Assembly (NCBI GenBank): GCA_018873245.2
Contig: JAEMBT020000004.1
Coordinates: 3,892,573 to 3,956,572, forward strand
Source: Archegozetes longisetosus
Lineage: Eukaryota > Arthropoda > Arachnida > Sarcoptiformes > Trhypochthoniidae
Reading direction: 5' to 3'
DNA: 64,000 bases
Shown: positions 23,368 to 35,795 of the stretch, in pieces
How the letters are laid out: each line of letters opens with the position of its first letter
Position numbering within the stretch: the first letter of the stretch is position 1
Translations under genes and position numbers: made by a program
The notes under the pieces: generated by a model
Database searches by the model: none
What the model was told of the DNA's origin: nothing
Seen by the model: the letters and a program-made list of their open reading frames with translations, nothing else

Positions 23368-24651
23368 ATGGCATCAATGGTTGCCCCAAAACTATACAAA
23401 AGTGGAGACATTATAATGACGTGCAAACCATTAGTCAAAGTAGTCGTCGATGATATGAAGACTAAACTATGCGATTATTGTCTCAGCTTTAATTCATCAC
23501 TGATGAGTTGCGGTAATTGTCGTCAGATGTTTTATTGCGACCAAAACTGTCAGCAAAACGATTGGGCACAACATTGCTTAGAGTGTGATCTGTTTAAAGC
23601 CAATCAAAATTTGACGTCTTCAACAATAATTATCATTAGATTATGGCTTATGATAACCAACGATGGTAGTATCGCGACCAAAGAGTATTGCTTGCCATCC
23701 GGTCATTATATAAGTCTAAATGATATCAAAATCAATTTGAATTCCGAAGATCTCGAATCTCTTATTGACTCAACTAACCATTCAAGCGATTTGAATAGTA
23801 TTTCAATCAAAGAAATGGCTGTCTTTCAGTTCAGATTATTAGTTGAAAAGTTTGATGAATGCAAATTGGACGTAGATCTGAAACTTCTTTGGAAATTGTT
23901 TTTACAGGTTTGGAGTAATGTCTTGAAAATAGATGTCATCGATTCAGATAATGATAATAACGCTTACGGTCTTTTCGTCGAGGCCTCGGCTTTGAGTCAT
24001 TCTTGTGAACCAAATGCTGCTTATGTCAGTTATGGCCATCATTTACAAATCAGAGCTATGAGAACTATTAAACCAGATGAAGAAATAACTATTAGTTATA
24101 TAGATTTCGCTAAACCCAAGTCAAGTCGAGAGCAATTACTTAAGTCTTATTTTATTGATTGCAAATGCTTTAAATGTCAGTTCAATTCTGATGCAAAAAT
24201 CGACTATGAAGTTTTTATTAACTTGAATAATGAATTTTCTCAACTGATTAAGCATGCAAATGATAACTATAGTAAAGATCTGTGTTCTATCGCTGATGAA
24301 CTGGTTCCTTTCTACGAATCTATTTATGTTGACTATTATCCAGATCTGAGTCTTTTTCTAGTCAACTATTTGAAGGCGATGCTTATGAATATGGTTCGAA
24401 ATAATGGGCGGAATATTAGTCGAGAATTTCTTAAGTTTGTCTTAAGTAACGTCAAAATATCTCATGGAGTCGATCATAAGCTTTACAGAAAAGTTGCTAT
24501 TATTGATAGTGTCACACTTTTGGATCTGGAATCTAATGCTGACGAAGTTATCGAAAAACTCAAATCAAAGCCTACTTCAAGAGTAAAGAAATATGTTTTC
24601 ATATTAGCATTTCTATTTTTATTATTTATCATTTTTAATAAATTGTTTTGA
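23368..24651 (+). CDS. SMYD-type SET/MYND protein with C-terminal membrane tail
   Basis: Putative protein-lysine methyltransferase, 427 residues in one exon. An incomplete SET-N part comes first. A MYND zinc finger follows at about 36-74 (CDYC...CGNCRQMFYCDQNCQQNDW..H..EC), and then the SET insert. The SET core at about 205-250 has ALSHSCEPNAAY (compare NHSCxPN) and EEITISYIDF. Post-SET Cys are CKCFKC at about 272-277, and the rest is a helical C-terminal region. The conserved Asn of NHSC is Ser here, so activity is uncertain; the GxG of the SET-N part is not obvious either. The last 20 residues (VFILAFLFLLFIIFNKLF after RVKKY) form a single hydrophobic tail with a basic flank, as in tail-anchored proteins; this is unusual for SMYD. 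AATAAA lies about 60 bp past the stop. Confidence 0.88.
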   Translation: MASMVAPKLYKSGDIIMTCKPLVKVVVDDMKTKLCDYCLSFNSSLMSCGNCRQMFYCDQNCQQNDWAQHCLECDLFKANQNLTSSTIIIIRLWLMITNDGSIATKEYCLPSGHYISLNDIKINLNSEDLESLIDSTNHSSDLNSISIKEMAVFQFRLLVEKFDECKLDVDLKLLWKLFLQVWSNVLKIDVIDSDNDNNAYGLFVEASALSHSCEPNAAYVSYGHHLQIRAMRTIKPDEEITISYIDFAKPKSSREQLLKSYFIDCKCFKCQFNSDAKIDYEVFINLNNEFSQLIKHANDNYSKDLCSIADELVPFYESIYVDYYPDLSLFLVNYLKAMLMNMVRNNGRNISREFLKFVLSNVKISHGVDHKLYRKVAIIDSVTLLDLESNADEVIEKLKSKPTSRVKKYVFILAFLFLLFIIFNKLF

Positions 24652-24782
24652 TTAATAACGTGAATATTTTATTATAGAATTGATAATCTCATGAGATTTT
24701 CTCTGGAGTAAATAAAATTATTTTATTGAGAGCTATTGTTTTGTACGCTCAATCGATTATTTCTTATCACTGATTAAAGCGT

Positions 24783-26152
24783 TTAAACCATCTCACTTTT
24801 GTTTTGATTGGACTTTTGGGTGCAATTATGAATATCTAATTGGTTTATATGTGATAAGTTGGCGATCAAACTCTTTAATCCATAATGACTAACGAATGGC
24901 AGTGAATCCAGTCGAAGAGCTTCTAGTTTGTTGAGCTGTTTAATCGAATTGAGTGTAATATCTGTTATGTCAACCGATTTAAGAAATAACAGCCTAATAT
25001 TAGGCAAGAGTTGGTCTATTAACGATAAAGAAGAGTCAGTTATATATTTGTAATCGTCCAGATGATTGTTGGAAGTGATGATTGTTAATTGTTCAAGTTT
25101 TGAACAGCCTTTCATTATACACAAAAGTGATTTGTCGTCTAAAACGCTATGCACTCGATCTAATGATACGTTCTCCTCTAAATATAATACTTTCAATCTC
25201 GAGAGTTTACTCAATCCGCTTATAATTGGATGATTAAAATCCAATCTTTTGCTATCGAAATTGCATTTGAACCATAAGAGATCCATAAATTCTTGTCCGA
25301 TTGCATCAAAAAAAGTGTTGTCACTATCAGTAATCTTGATTTTAAGTTCAAGCCGTTTGAGATATCGACCGTTTCCTAAGTTTTGAAATCGTACAAGTTT
25401 ATAATTTATTTGTAATACAGATCGAGCTCTTATGAGAATAGTTTACCTCTTATTAAACCATCGATAATTGAACGTTTATGATTATTGTGGTCGGGTGCTG
25501 CTATGAAAGTATGAATTTTAGGTCCAAAATGAATTAGATGTCGACCATAATCATTAAGACAGCTCTGATCTAAGCTGAAATACTTTAAATTTGTCAGTCC
25601 ACTAACTATTATTGCCACCAATGTTTCATTATATATTGTAACTGTAAGATGAGTTAAATTAGGAAATGAGTCGACCAGTAGTTCAAAACTAGATTTATCT
25701 AAAGCCCGGCATCTAGTTATGTGAAGTTCATTCAACATAATTAAATTATAAGCCAACGATTGGATTATATTATAGCTAGTCGTAGCCAATGCTCCATACA
25801 TTTGAGGGCACTTTTCAAATGTCAAGCTTCTTAAATTAGGCATTTTTGACAATATAAAGTCAAAAGCCATCCCATTGAAGACATACTCTCCATTCCTCAT
25901 TCTGACGCCATTCAGCTGACAATTGTATGTCATTGTTCTCACACTTTGCAAGTATTGATCAACACATTTCATAAAGTACTTATTGACTCCTCGACACATG
26001 AAGAGATCGCGTATTGATAAGTACTTGAGTATATTTTGTAAACTATCGTAATCTAAATCAGTTATACGGACTTGTTTTACCAGAAAATCTATACTTCCTT
26101 TAACTAATTGAGTTATCAAATCCATCGGTCTTTCAAATATGTATAAATTCAT
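24783..26152 (-). CDS. F-box/leucine-rich-repeat protein
   Basis: Likely substrate adaptor of an SCF ubiquitin ligase. Two exons, 26152-25447 and 25375-24783, join in phase (AGA G | GA AAC) with donor GTAAAC and a 71-bp intron, giving 432 residues. An F-box-like segment at about residues 32-75 (LDYDSLQNILKYLSIRDLFMCRGVNKYFMKCV) is followed by irregular LRRs: MPNLRSLTFEKCP, LNELHITRCRAL, FPNLTHLTV, LTNLKYFSLDQSCL, then after the intron LKRLELKI, LSRLKVLYLEENV, LEQLTIITS, IRLLFLKSVDIT, LEALRLDSLPFV and INQLDIHNCT. The substrate cannot be told. Convergent with the SET/MYND gene, with 130 bp between stop codons. Confidence 0.82.
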
Positions 26153-27409
26153 TAGTAATCACTTAAAAGTTATAAATTATTTGAAACTTTTTAGGATTTT
26201 TATAATAATAAGAATAACTGTTTGTCTGACTTACATCAACTGAGACTCGCCTCAAAATAATACAAAGCTATTTAAATGCTTTTAGAACTTGCTCGATAAA
26301 TAAATAACCGAACAAAATAATAGTTATTGTTCAGTTATTGTAATCTTATCTTTTGTTTTCAAAAGTTAAGTGTATAATATCAAATTGTGTGAAAATAGCT
26401 CAAAAGTTTGATTAACTTCATAACAAAAACTGAGATATAGAGTTACTATGCTAGTATTAACGCCTGTAAATGTGGGTCTCATTATAATATGCCAGGTAAT
26501 TTTTAACATATAAACAACTCAACTAACATAAAGTTTCTTTCATTATATGATAAAGCTCAATGTGATTATTTATCTTCATTCACGTTGATTGTCACAATAG
26601 CAATATGTTAAATCATTATTTACTCAATATCCAGCTTTTGATGTTATTTTTAACTTTTTGAGCACAATAATTACTTGCTATTTTGTTTGACCGTTTATTA
26701 AGCCAAAGAATCTGCAGTGTAATCATTTTAGATGAAAACACTTCATCAAAATATATAGTCAAAAACAACATTTTCGAGTAGATATTTACATACCTAGCGT
26801 AATATCTTTGTTGTAATGGGCTCTAAAGTTTAACTCTTTAACATTAGTTACAGTTAATTGAATGGTTGTATATAAAATTTTATAAATTCAATGCACACCT
26901 TTTGAAATATTGGACTACATTCTAGAAATGAAAAGGCATGAAATTTACTTACTCACAAGAGGCTTGTCCAATACGAAAAGTTTTCCTAAGGGGTAGCAAA
27001 CCGGATTTAGGTTAGGCAAACAAAATCAAATTAAGGCGCAAAACTTTCAATATCTTTAGTCTACATATAAGTTTCAATTAAAAGTGATTTTCATTTGTCC
27101 TATTCTAAATAAACAAATGCTCAAATTTCTTGTAGATAAAAAATTTTTGTCATAAAATTATGTATTTATTAATTCTGCTGACTAATATAAATGCAAAAAT
27201 GATAACACGATATCAACATTTATTTTTAGAACATAATTCGAGGAAACTAAGCTTATTTTTAATCAACAATATGTTTACCAGAAGTTTATGTTAAGACAAA
27301 CGGTTTAATAATGGAAGGAAAATAGAGTTTAAAACAGTTGTCTTTTGGGCTTTTAGTCTTCTCTTAAGACAGCAATTCACTTTAGGAGAATATAAAAGAT
27401 CACAAAATG
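26153..27409. other. Intergenic, no gene seen
   Basis: AT-rich sequence between the F-box gene promoter and the 3' end of the PEP-synthase-like gene. No repeats or RNA genes recognised. Confidence 0.4.
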
Positions 27410-30400
27410 TTAGTTTTCCGAAATTCTGATCAAAACAATCTGTCCATTATCTGCATCGAGCAAAACAGTATCGCCAGTGGATAGTAAGCGGCACGCGTTG
27501 TCAACTCCAACCAAACACGGCAAACCGTATTCACGTGCGATCACAGCTCCGTGTGATACAAGTCCACCTATTTCTGTGATGATACCGCTAATCATTGGGA
27601 AGTATGGACTCCAACCGATGTCTGTGCTATAAGTCACTAATATATCTCCAGGCTTTCAAATAAATCCATCAAATTAAACAAATATTAACTTTTTAAACTT
27701 CATTATCAAATCAAGAGGGATTGAAATTATTGTAAATCACACTCATATTAAATGAAATGTTTTCTCGGCTGATTATATGTTTATTTAAAAGTGTTGCTGA
27801 AGAATGCGAATCACAACAATATTATCTCTCTCAGGATTATGTAGAGTGTTCCTTAAGTTCAATCACTTTGAAATATTGTGTAATATTGCTTTCATTATTG
27901 TGTAACAGTGAACAAATTCATTTGATATGTATTTTTGATTGAGCTGCACTTTCAATAAAACCTCGATATCAAAGCAAGAGAACTTACAACATTCTACAGA
28001 AATCTTTGTTTATTTCATTTGAAAAACTGTTACCTGTATTTGTTTAGATTCGTCGAAGGTTTTGGCGACACAGACTCGGGCTCTTACACTACCAACACTT
28101 ACAGGAGTGCCTTTTATTATACAATTTGGTCCATTCAGATACTTTTGTTTCAACAAATTATTGTCCACCAGCTTAAATAATGACAAAAACATTCATCAGT
28201 CAACTTTTAACTCAAACAAAATAAACTCACATTTCTAGGTCTCATTTGAGGCCCGATTAGAAGTTCGTCGTAGATAAATTTATCGAATTTAGGGAAGATC
28301 TTCTTCCTTTGCTTTGCTTTCGCCACTATTTTCGGATCACGAAATTTTGTTAATCGAATCAATTCATGTAAAGTCATGTAATAAATGAGATCAGGTTCTG
28401 GTATTCTTCCCTCTTTATATGACATCATTTTTCCAAATTCACGAAAAAATTGCCTGAACTTATCGACAGTTTTTATCAAAAATGATTTTGCTTCTTCTCG
28501 ATCAGAAATGGACTGATGACAGGCAGGAATTATCCATTTTTTCAAAAGTATACGATTTTTTCTACTCAATGGTGTCTTAATTTTACTCAGTATATCGTCA
28601 TCTGATGAACTCTGTTCACTTTGCTTTTGTGTAATTGGAAGCATTGTTTGCACTGTTTTTACTAATAGTAAAGGAGTGTCTATCCAGGTGTTTGACATTA
28701 AATCAAACTCTTTGTAACCTCTGTGTCCGTGAACTTCTAAAAATTTCTTGTATAGTTTTCCGCTCTGTTCTTCATTAGTTTGAAGCCATTGTAGCGCTTG
28801 TTCAGGTGATAATTTGCAGAAAACTTCAGATTCACTGATAGATTGAGCCAATTTTTTGATAGCAGTCGGTACATCTGCGCTCACTATATTCTGTCCAGTC
28901 GATGATAAGACATTCGCGAAATCATTTAATAAGAAAGGGTTCGAATTGACATCTATAAAATTCATTTAAATTTTTAAAGAAATAAGCGATAAATGACTTT
29001 CAAACTAGATAACCTATATTTCCATTTGAAAGAATCAATAATAAAAGAAGATTGTAGACCGAAGATTTAATTGTCACACCAAAGTGTCGACCAATACACT
29101 ATTAAAATGGATCAAGTGTTTAAATCAGGTTTTTGCTATTGAATCATAATGTCAGTAAAATGTACTAAAATACTTCTGAAATAATATGTAGTCTATTCAG
29201 CAACAAATCTATCATTTCAGATGTACTGTTGAAGTCTTGACCGTTCAATAGATCGATATTTTGGTACTTTCGCATAGTGGTATGCAATTTACTCTTAGCA
29301 GATGTTAAATGTCCAATTGTTGCTTTTTGTACTATCAGCTTATCTTTCAATGATTGTTTTCCATATCTGTTAAAGCAGTCTTCTCTCAATCGTTCATCTT
29401 CAACCGGATGACCAAAAAGTGCCAAAACCATAGCTTTATGGAAAACACTTTCTTGTCCTTCGGGTGCGAACTGAAAAGCTCCAGACTTTAAAAAGCAAGT
29501 GAAATGAAAAAATTGGTGATTATTGTTAAAGTAGATTTTTTTCAAAACACATACATCCTTCATGTTAAAAAATACCGAATTACAATGAATAAGAAAACTG
29601 TGGCAAATTCTTCTATACGGACACGCATTAATTCCATTTAATTTCATGGTTGATTGCTGCAAAAAAGTCAAAACGATCACGGCTCAGTTCTATTCCCATT
29701 TGATTTACATGTTCTCACTTACATTTACATTATTGCACATTTCTCTGAATAAAGTTGTTAAAAAAAGATGAGATAACGCTCCAGGCATTACTTCTCCTAC
29801 ATTTGCTCGTGTATTGTACTCAGTTTCATCTGAATGTCCGGTGTCCAATTCATGCATTAGTTCCCATTCCGTATAATTATTCAGGTTAGTTACGGGTCGA
29901 CATTGAAATAAGTAAAGTATTCCTTCCTTTATTCCCCATTCAATATCTCGGGCTGATTCGAAATACCAGTCAATACTTAGACCAATTTCTCCTAGTTTCA
30001 ACGCTTCGCTCTCGGAAAGGCTACATTCACCTTTCACCTTATCACTTGATTTGACCTCAGTACCAAATCCAGAACTTTTATTTATGCTAATTGAGGTTTC
30101 CTTTGCTCCAACACTAATATTATCGATTGATTTAATAGATCTCTTATTTGAGAATGAATTTGATTCTAAATTTACTGATAGTGTTATGTTATCAGGATTC
30201 ACAGACGCAGACACAACACTCTACAACGATAAAAAATAATTAAATTTATTAAATTTATTAAAATAGATTTCAATAGTTACCTCTCCGATTCCATAGTTCG
30301 AAGTGATTAATATTTTCCCTGGGTCACCATTAATCGGATCACATGTAAACATAACTCCGGCCACATCGCAGTCCACCATTTCTTGTATAACAACAGCCAT

Positions 30401-33152
30401 CGGAGTATTGATTCGCTGTCCGTAACCGTGTTTGTATTCAACGGCAGTTATACTGAATTGTGAGGACCAACATTTCATAACACAGTTGCATATCTCATCT
30501 AAACCTTTAATCCCTAAATATGTTGTCATTTGTCCGGCAGCTGACATATCTTCAGAGTCTTCTCCACAGGCAGACGAACGAACGGCATAAAGGGTTTCCT
30601 CATTATTCAAATTCTCATCAGTACATTTGAGAGCATCTCTTATCGATTGTTTCACCAGAGATGGCATCTTGATTGTCGTGAACATACTAGCTAAGTTTGA
30701 GCACTCACTCGACAAGTTTTCGCGATTTTTCGACCTTACAATTAAATAGATGCTCAGTTAATATTGACTTGTTCAACAATTTTGTTTAAATCTCTTACCA
30801 TGAGATTTCTTCTAATCTATGAATCGCTGATTCCAATTCAGGATTTTCTCTCAGAAGCAAATCATATGAATTTGTTGTAACGATCAATCCTTTTGGGACA
30901 ACAAAATCACTTTTTTGGTGCTTAGACAAACTGTTTAATATTGAAAGAGAAGATCCTTTGCCACCAGTTATGGTTTGATTGAAAGCAGATTCATCTTCGA
31001 ATCTGAGAACCAATTCTTCTGATGATTCCTTAGTGTCTAACTTTGGTGAACATAAATGTAGCTCGATATCTATTACTTGATTGCTTTTAATGTTTTCGAT
31101 CAAAACTCCAGAGCCTCTGTGTCCATTAATATTGAGATGACAGATTCTATTGCTAGAAATCTCTAAATTTTCAATTGTAACATATTTACCATTTGCTTTA
31201 TAACTAAAGCTTTTAGGAAATAAGCTGTAATCGTCAACAAGTTCATGTGTATTAACCTTGAAATCTTCAATAGGATAGACAAGTCCCTGAGCTGTAGAAC
31301 CAAAACCATAGATGCAACTAATTATGAAATTTGAAAGGGTAAAATTAAGATTACAAATTTTTCTTATTTTACATTAACTAAAATGTGAAAAGTCAGCATT
31401 AGTGTAGAACTTTTATGCTGTATAGTTTCAGAAAAGTGCGTTCAATAGAAAATAACTTTTCCATTATCGTGTGAACCTAAAGCTTCGTTTCAAATGAAAG
31501 CTAACATTCGTTTAAAATTTTGAACTTATTGAGTGAACTCTCAGGACACTCTATAGAACTATTGTCGCACTTTTGCATCCCTTGTAATTTAACTTACCTA
31601 ATCTTCAAACAATAAAATTAGATTAGTCTAACGACATGCAATAATACTGTTTAATATAGTACATTTCAAGTTCTACACTAAAGACCAATATTATAATTAA
31701 ATGCCCGGAATCAGTTTAGGCACAAACTACTTTTCATCGTTATACCTTTCAATATGAATTGAAGCAAAGATTCAAACTTTCACGCGCTTGTATTTTGAAG
31801 TATGAAATACATACGGAAGCGTGTGATATCACTAAAACTTATTGTACTCTTATCAAAAGAGGTCAAATGAGAAACTATTTGTACCTGAACTCAATCAGGG
31901 AATTCATTTATTGATAACGATATTCAGTTTTAGTGTGTTTGTCAAGATAATTCTACAACAGAATTCGTTTCATACCAGCTTTTATTTTGTCTTGCATTGA
32001 TTTTGTTGATTTCGAAAGCGATTCCTTTCTATAATTATCAAAAATGATTTTTGTTAATTAAAATCATCTTTCATAGTGTGTCTGGTCAGTAAAAATATTT
32101 GCTTGAGTTTCTCAGTTACAACGAATAACTTCCTTTCGATAGACTTAAAGTGAAGCGCTGGCTCATAATTGTAAGAAGTTTATTGTTCACTGAACACACT
32201 ATGCATGACATTTAATTTTAAGGGTCATTAATGCAATTTTAGGCAAAAACTTACTTCAGAATAAGCCATAATTACAGACTTTTCGAAGTCTTCATTACTT
32301 TTATCATTACACGTTATCGCTTTTGAACGACTTCCCCACAAATAAATTTCTTCTTCTTTTTCATTATCTAATTGTATGGTGCCTTTTAGTTGTCCGCATC
32401 CGACATATCTGTCTTCAAATACACAATCTATTCCAACATCACTAACACTCAATTGTTTCGCCAAATAATTTGTGTTACAATTGGATTTGAAATCAAATAC
32501 TTCTGAATTTGAAACCCATAACAATCGCATTCTAACAAAAACCAAATCCTTGTTTTTATCTCTTAGATATCCAACAAATTTGATTCTCCATTTCTGGAAC
32601 GGCTCCAAAACTTGAAGTAATAATCCCGACAACTGATAACTATCTTTATTAGAATTATTGCACTTGACTCGTGTCTCGTCTGCTGAGTAATAATTGCCAT
32701 TTTGACAGTCGAGGAATATGCTATAACTGTATTGATAATGATCGACTCCATCGCTATTGTTATGATTAACTGGTATTTTATTGAACTTGAAAGTTAACGC
32801 CTGTCTCTTAGAATTTGTTCCATAAATGAAAATGGTTTCTGTATTTTTCTAAAACAAAGTAATATTTATTCGGTTACTCACAATCACAAATTAATTGTAA
32901 TTTTACAAAAATGACTTCTACTTTTCAGTGGACATTTGTTTATTAAGTTAATACTGAAAAGAGAAACATTTAAAGTAATTAACTGCAAATACAAATTACT
33001 TGATTTGGAAGTTCTCTTTCCCAAAGTTGGTCTCGAGATAGAGTCCCATTAATAGTGACGTCATTTGAATAAGGATCAAAACAATTGAACCAATTTTCAT
33101 GACAACGTTTATGTTTACGAATTTTGATCAAATTTGAAAAGTAATTCTTCAT
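27410..33152 (-). CDS. PEP-synthase / rifampicin-phosphotransferase-like protein
   Basis: Dikinase-family enzyme that would move a phosphate from ATP to a catalytic His and on to an unknown acceptor. Exons that join in phase: 33152-33000, 32848-32255, then about 31360/31317-30799, 30734-30281, 30220-29723, 29656-29555, 29485-29174, 29098-29014, 28952-28231, 28171-28034 and 27652-27410; about 1,270 codons. Order: an N-terminal domain with LEPFQKWRI (residues 1-420); the ATP-grasp part (TGGKGSSL, FVVPKGLIVTT, AVRSSACGEDSEDMSAAGQ, VAGVMFTCDP, YGIGE|SVVSASVNPD); a middle helical domain (740-1190); and the swivelling His domain at the end (GGLVSHGAVIAREYGLPCLVG, catalytic His near 1224). There is no C-terminal PEP-binding barrel, so it resembles rifampicin phosphotransferase more than PEP synthase. 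The join between 32255 and about 31340 is out of phase as seen and probably hides a small exon. Homologues are known in chelicerates. Confidence 0.87.
31402..31687. repeat. Possible small TIR element in an intron
   Basis: Inside intron 2 of the PEP-synthase-like gene, TTAGTGTAGAACTT near 31407 is mirrored by AAGTTCTACACTAAAG near 31670. Short, noncoding. Confidence 0.3.
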
Positions 33153-33607
33153 AATTGATTTGGAAATGAACTAAATCTTAAAAATTAGAGTCTAAACTTG
33201 GTGCACTTAATGAACAAATACTGTAGAATGAGATGAAACAAACATTCGGACTCTTCTAGTAAAAACTTACATAAACCATATTTCTGTACTTTTGTTCACT
33301 TTAAATTATTTAAACATTTGTCTTATCAGTAGAGCCTTATCAAGAATGAACTTATATCATTTGATTGAAGTGGAGTCTGCTAGTAGTCAATTTAAAAGTA
33401 AATATATTAATAAATCATTCGCAATAAATGGAATGACAATTGAAGGACAAATCAATTTAGAGGCGATTCACAGAAAACAATTTTCATTAAAGTTTCGACA
33501 ATGTATGATTTATAAAACTGGAATAATAATAAAGTGAAGGAAATTGAAGATTATCATAATTAAGGAGTATTGAAAATAGTATAAAGTTACTTCAAGGACT
33601 AGTTGAA

Positions 33608-33700
33608 GGGTCCGCCGCAGTAGTTAGGCATCTCGTTTTCAGACTGGTAACACTTGTAAGTCTCAAGTGCCAATCAATCTGGCATCTCATTTTGATCAAA
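33608..33700 (+). repeat. tRNA-like SINE fragment (possible)
   Basis: The stretch with GCAGTAGTTAGGCATCTCG ... AAGTCTCAAGTGCC resembles a tRNA-derived Pol III head (A-box-like, then B-box-like with spacing near 40 bp). It does not fold as an intact tRNA gene. No tail or target duplication resolved. Confidence 0.3.
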
Positions 33701-34897
33701 TAGATATTCATCATAAGTTTCTATTAGTTATAAAATGAGAAAACTTATCACAACCGATTTTCAGTGCTTTCAATGAGTAAACTTTCTGCTTTCAATATTT
33801 TGAATTCATGGATTAGACAAACTTATTATTTGATTATCCTTCAATAAAAATGTATTAAATTTGATCGATAATTCATATGATTTTGTTGTTTTTGTTAACT
33901 ATTTGTGTTTAAAATAATTGGATATCAATATTAAACATATAATACAATAAATGTCATAGCAAACAATTGGAAATGTATTGAATAAGATTTGTATCTGCTC
34001 ATTACAGTATTTAAAAATAGAGATACCTTCTATTGTAGAAGGCTCTTTAATTGCGTGCACTTCATTTTCGGTTGCTTTGTACTTGGAACTTATCTTAATT
34101 ATCAATCAAAAATAATAGAAAAACCTTCATTTGATTTTCTCATCATTAGCTTATGTGTTAATTAATTCTCTTCTTTCTTAAACCTAATTAACGACTGGTG
34201 ATCACACAATTTAATAAGCTTTTTATTCTTATTCTTTATCTCAAGCTCTATTAAAGTGAATAACTTTTGTAAACAATTTTACTGAAAAGAATTTATGATA
34301 ATTATGTTGGTTCACAAAAAGTTATGAAAAATGGGATTTGTTACTAATTAAATATTTTAGTAACTTCGAATGAATTAGAACTCGTTTCTAAACACAACTA
34401 ATAAATAATGATTAGTTGTATGAAACTGTAATTAATTTAATTGCCACAATTAGAGAAAAATCTAATTTAGAGTTTAATCATAGAGTAAAGAAATACGAGT
34501 AGCATTGAAAAAAGTATACTTTAATATAAATTAAATAATGAAACAGTTCTGCTCAAATCTATTTTACTTCTAACAACTATCAAATTAATCAAAATTTATA
34601 TTTAAATCAATGAATCGAAAACATTGCCTATTAATAAAATTCAAATAATTAAAAGATTTTTGCATCAACTCTTACGTATTATTAATGGCTAAAGCTCTTT
34701 TGACGCTCAATCTAATATTTATAAACGCCAAAATTATGTTGACTATCGAAGAATGAAATATTTTTTCTTTGAGGAAAAACTTATAACCTTTACGAAGTTG
34801 TTCCAGTAAAAAGAAAATTTTTTACATATCAAAAATGGCGATTTGCAAATTTTATAATCGCAACTATAGAATAATGATTAGAACTGGGTCGTAGTTA
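33701..34897. other. Intergenic, no gene seen
   Basis: Low-complexity AT-rich sequence. Short frames without motifs are not called. Confidence 0.4.
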
Positions 34898-35205
34898 TTT
34901 CCCCGACAATCATTTCCCCGACAATCATTTCCCCGACAATCATTTCCCCGACAATCATTTCCCCGACAATCATTTCCCCGACAATCATTTCCCCGACAAT
35001 CATTTCCCCGACAATCATTTCCCCGACAATCATTTCCCCGACAATCATTTCCCCGACAATCATTTCCCCGACAATCATTTCCCCGACAATCATTTCCCCG
35101 CCAAATCAGTTCCCCGACATATCAGTTCCCCGACATATCAGTTCCCCGACATATCGTTTCCCCAACAGATCGTTTACCCGACAAATCATTTCACAGACAA
35201 TTCAT
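34898..35205. repeat. 15-bp minisatellite, about 20 units
   Basis: About 13 near-perfect copies of ATCATTTCCCCGACA (34901-35100) are followed by about 7 diverged copies (AAATCAGTTCCCCGA, ATATCAGTTCCCCGA and others). 15 bp equals five codons, so one minus-strand frame stays open (MIVGE repeated); this is not taken as coding. It forms the left terminal part of the foldback element below. Confidence 0.95.
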
Positions 35206-35795
35206 TTACGCCTATTTAATTTCACTTATCATGGGCTAACTTTCTTGTTTAATGGAAAATACATCTTTCACTATTAGAATTCTGAGCATATGAACATCAT
35301 TTTTGGAGGGTGAGATTCCATAATACTATAATATTATAAGGTCCAAATGCTTTAAGCATCATAAAAAATCTATCTGATTTAAATTGAAACACCATTTATT
35401 ACAAGTAACTCTTTTATAAGTGTTTAAATATTCCTGGATCTTATAATATTATAGTACTATGGAATCTGAACCTCCAAAAATGAAGTATGTTCATATGCTC
35501 AGAATTCTAATGATGGAAGATGTATTTTCCATTAAACGAGAAAGTTAGCTCATGATAAGTGAAATTAAATAGGCGTAAATGAAAGGATGCATTGATTGAA
35601 CGAAAAGGTGTATGGAATGATGCTACGAGAAACCGTTTAATTAATTTCAATTTTCACATATTTCTGAATTAAATATATTCATTATCTTAATAAACAATCA
35701 AAAGTGAGTTAATTTATTCCGGCAACACGATTGTGTGTAAAATAATTTGTTGGGGAACTGATTTGTTGGGGAAATAAGTGTCAGGGCAACGTACT
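34898..35795. mobile_element. Foldback-like element with minisatellite ends
   Basis: Inward of the minisatellite lie long inverted arms, 35207-35336 and 35437-35580, that match with few differences (CGCCTATTTAATTTCACTTATCATG and its complement mark their outer ends). At 35749-35775 two units of the same minisatellite occur in inverted orientation (TTTGTTGGGGAACTGATTTGTTGGGGAA). Tandem repeats inside inverted termini are the hallmark of Foldback-type elements. Left array expanded, right array short. No transposase. Confidence 0.7.

Noticed and set aside
33292..33537. 81-codon plus-strand frame near the 5' end of the PEP-synthase-like gene
   Set aside because: Considered as a small gene or an extra exon, but it is on the other strand, has no motif and no signal peptide of note.
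34878..35093. 71-codon minus-strand frame made of repeated MIVGE
   Set aside because: It is the translation of a 15-bp minisatellite; the frame is open only because 15 is divisible by three. No start context, exon signal or flanking coding sequence.
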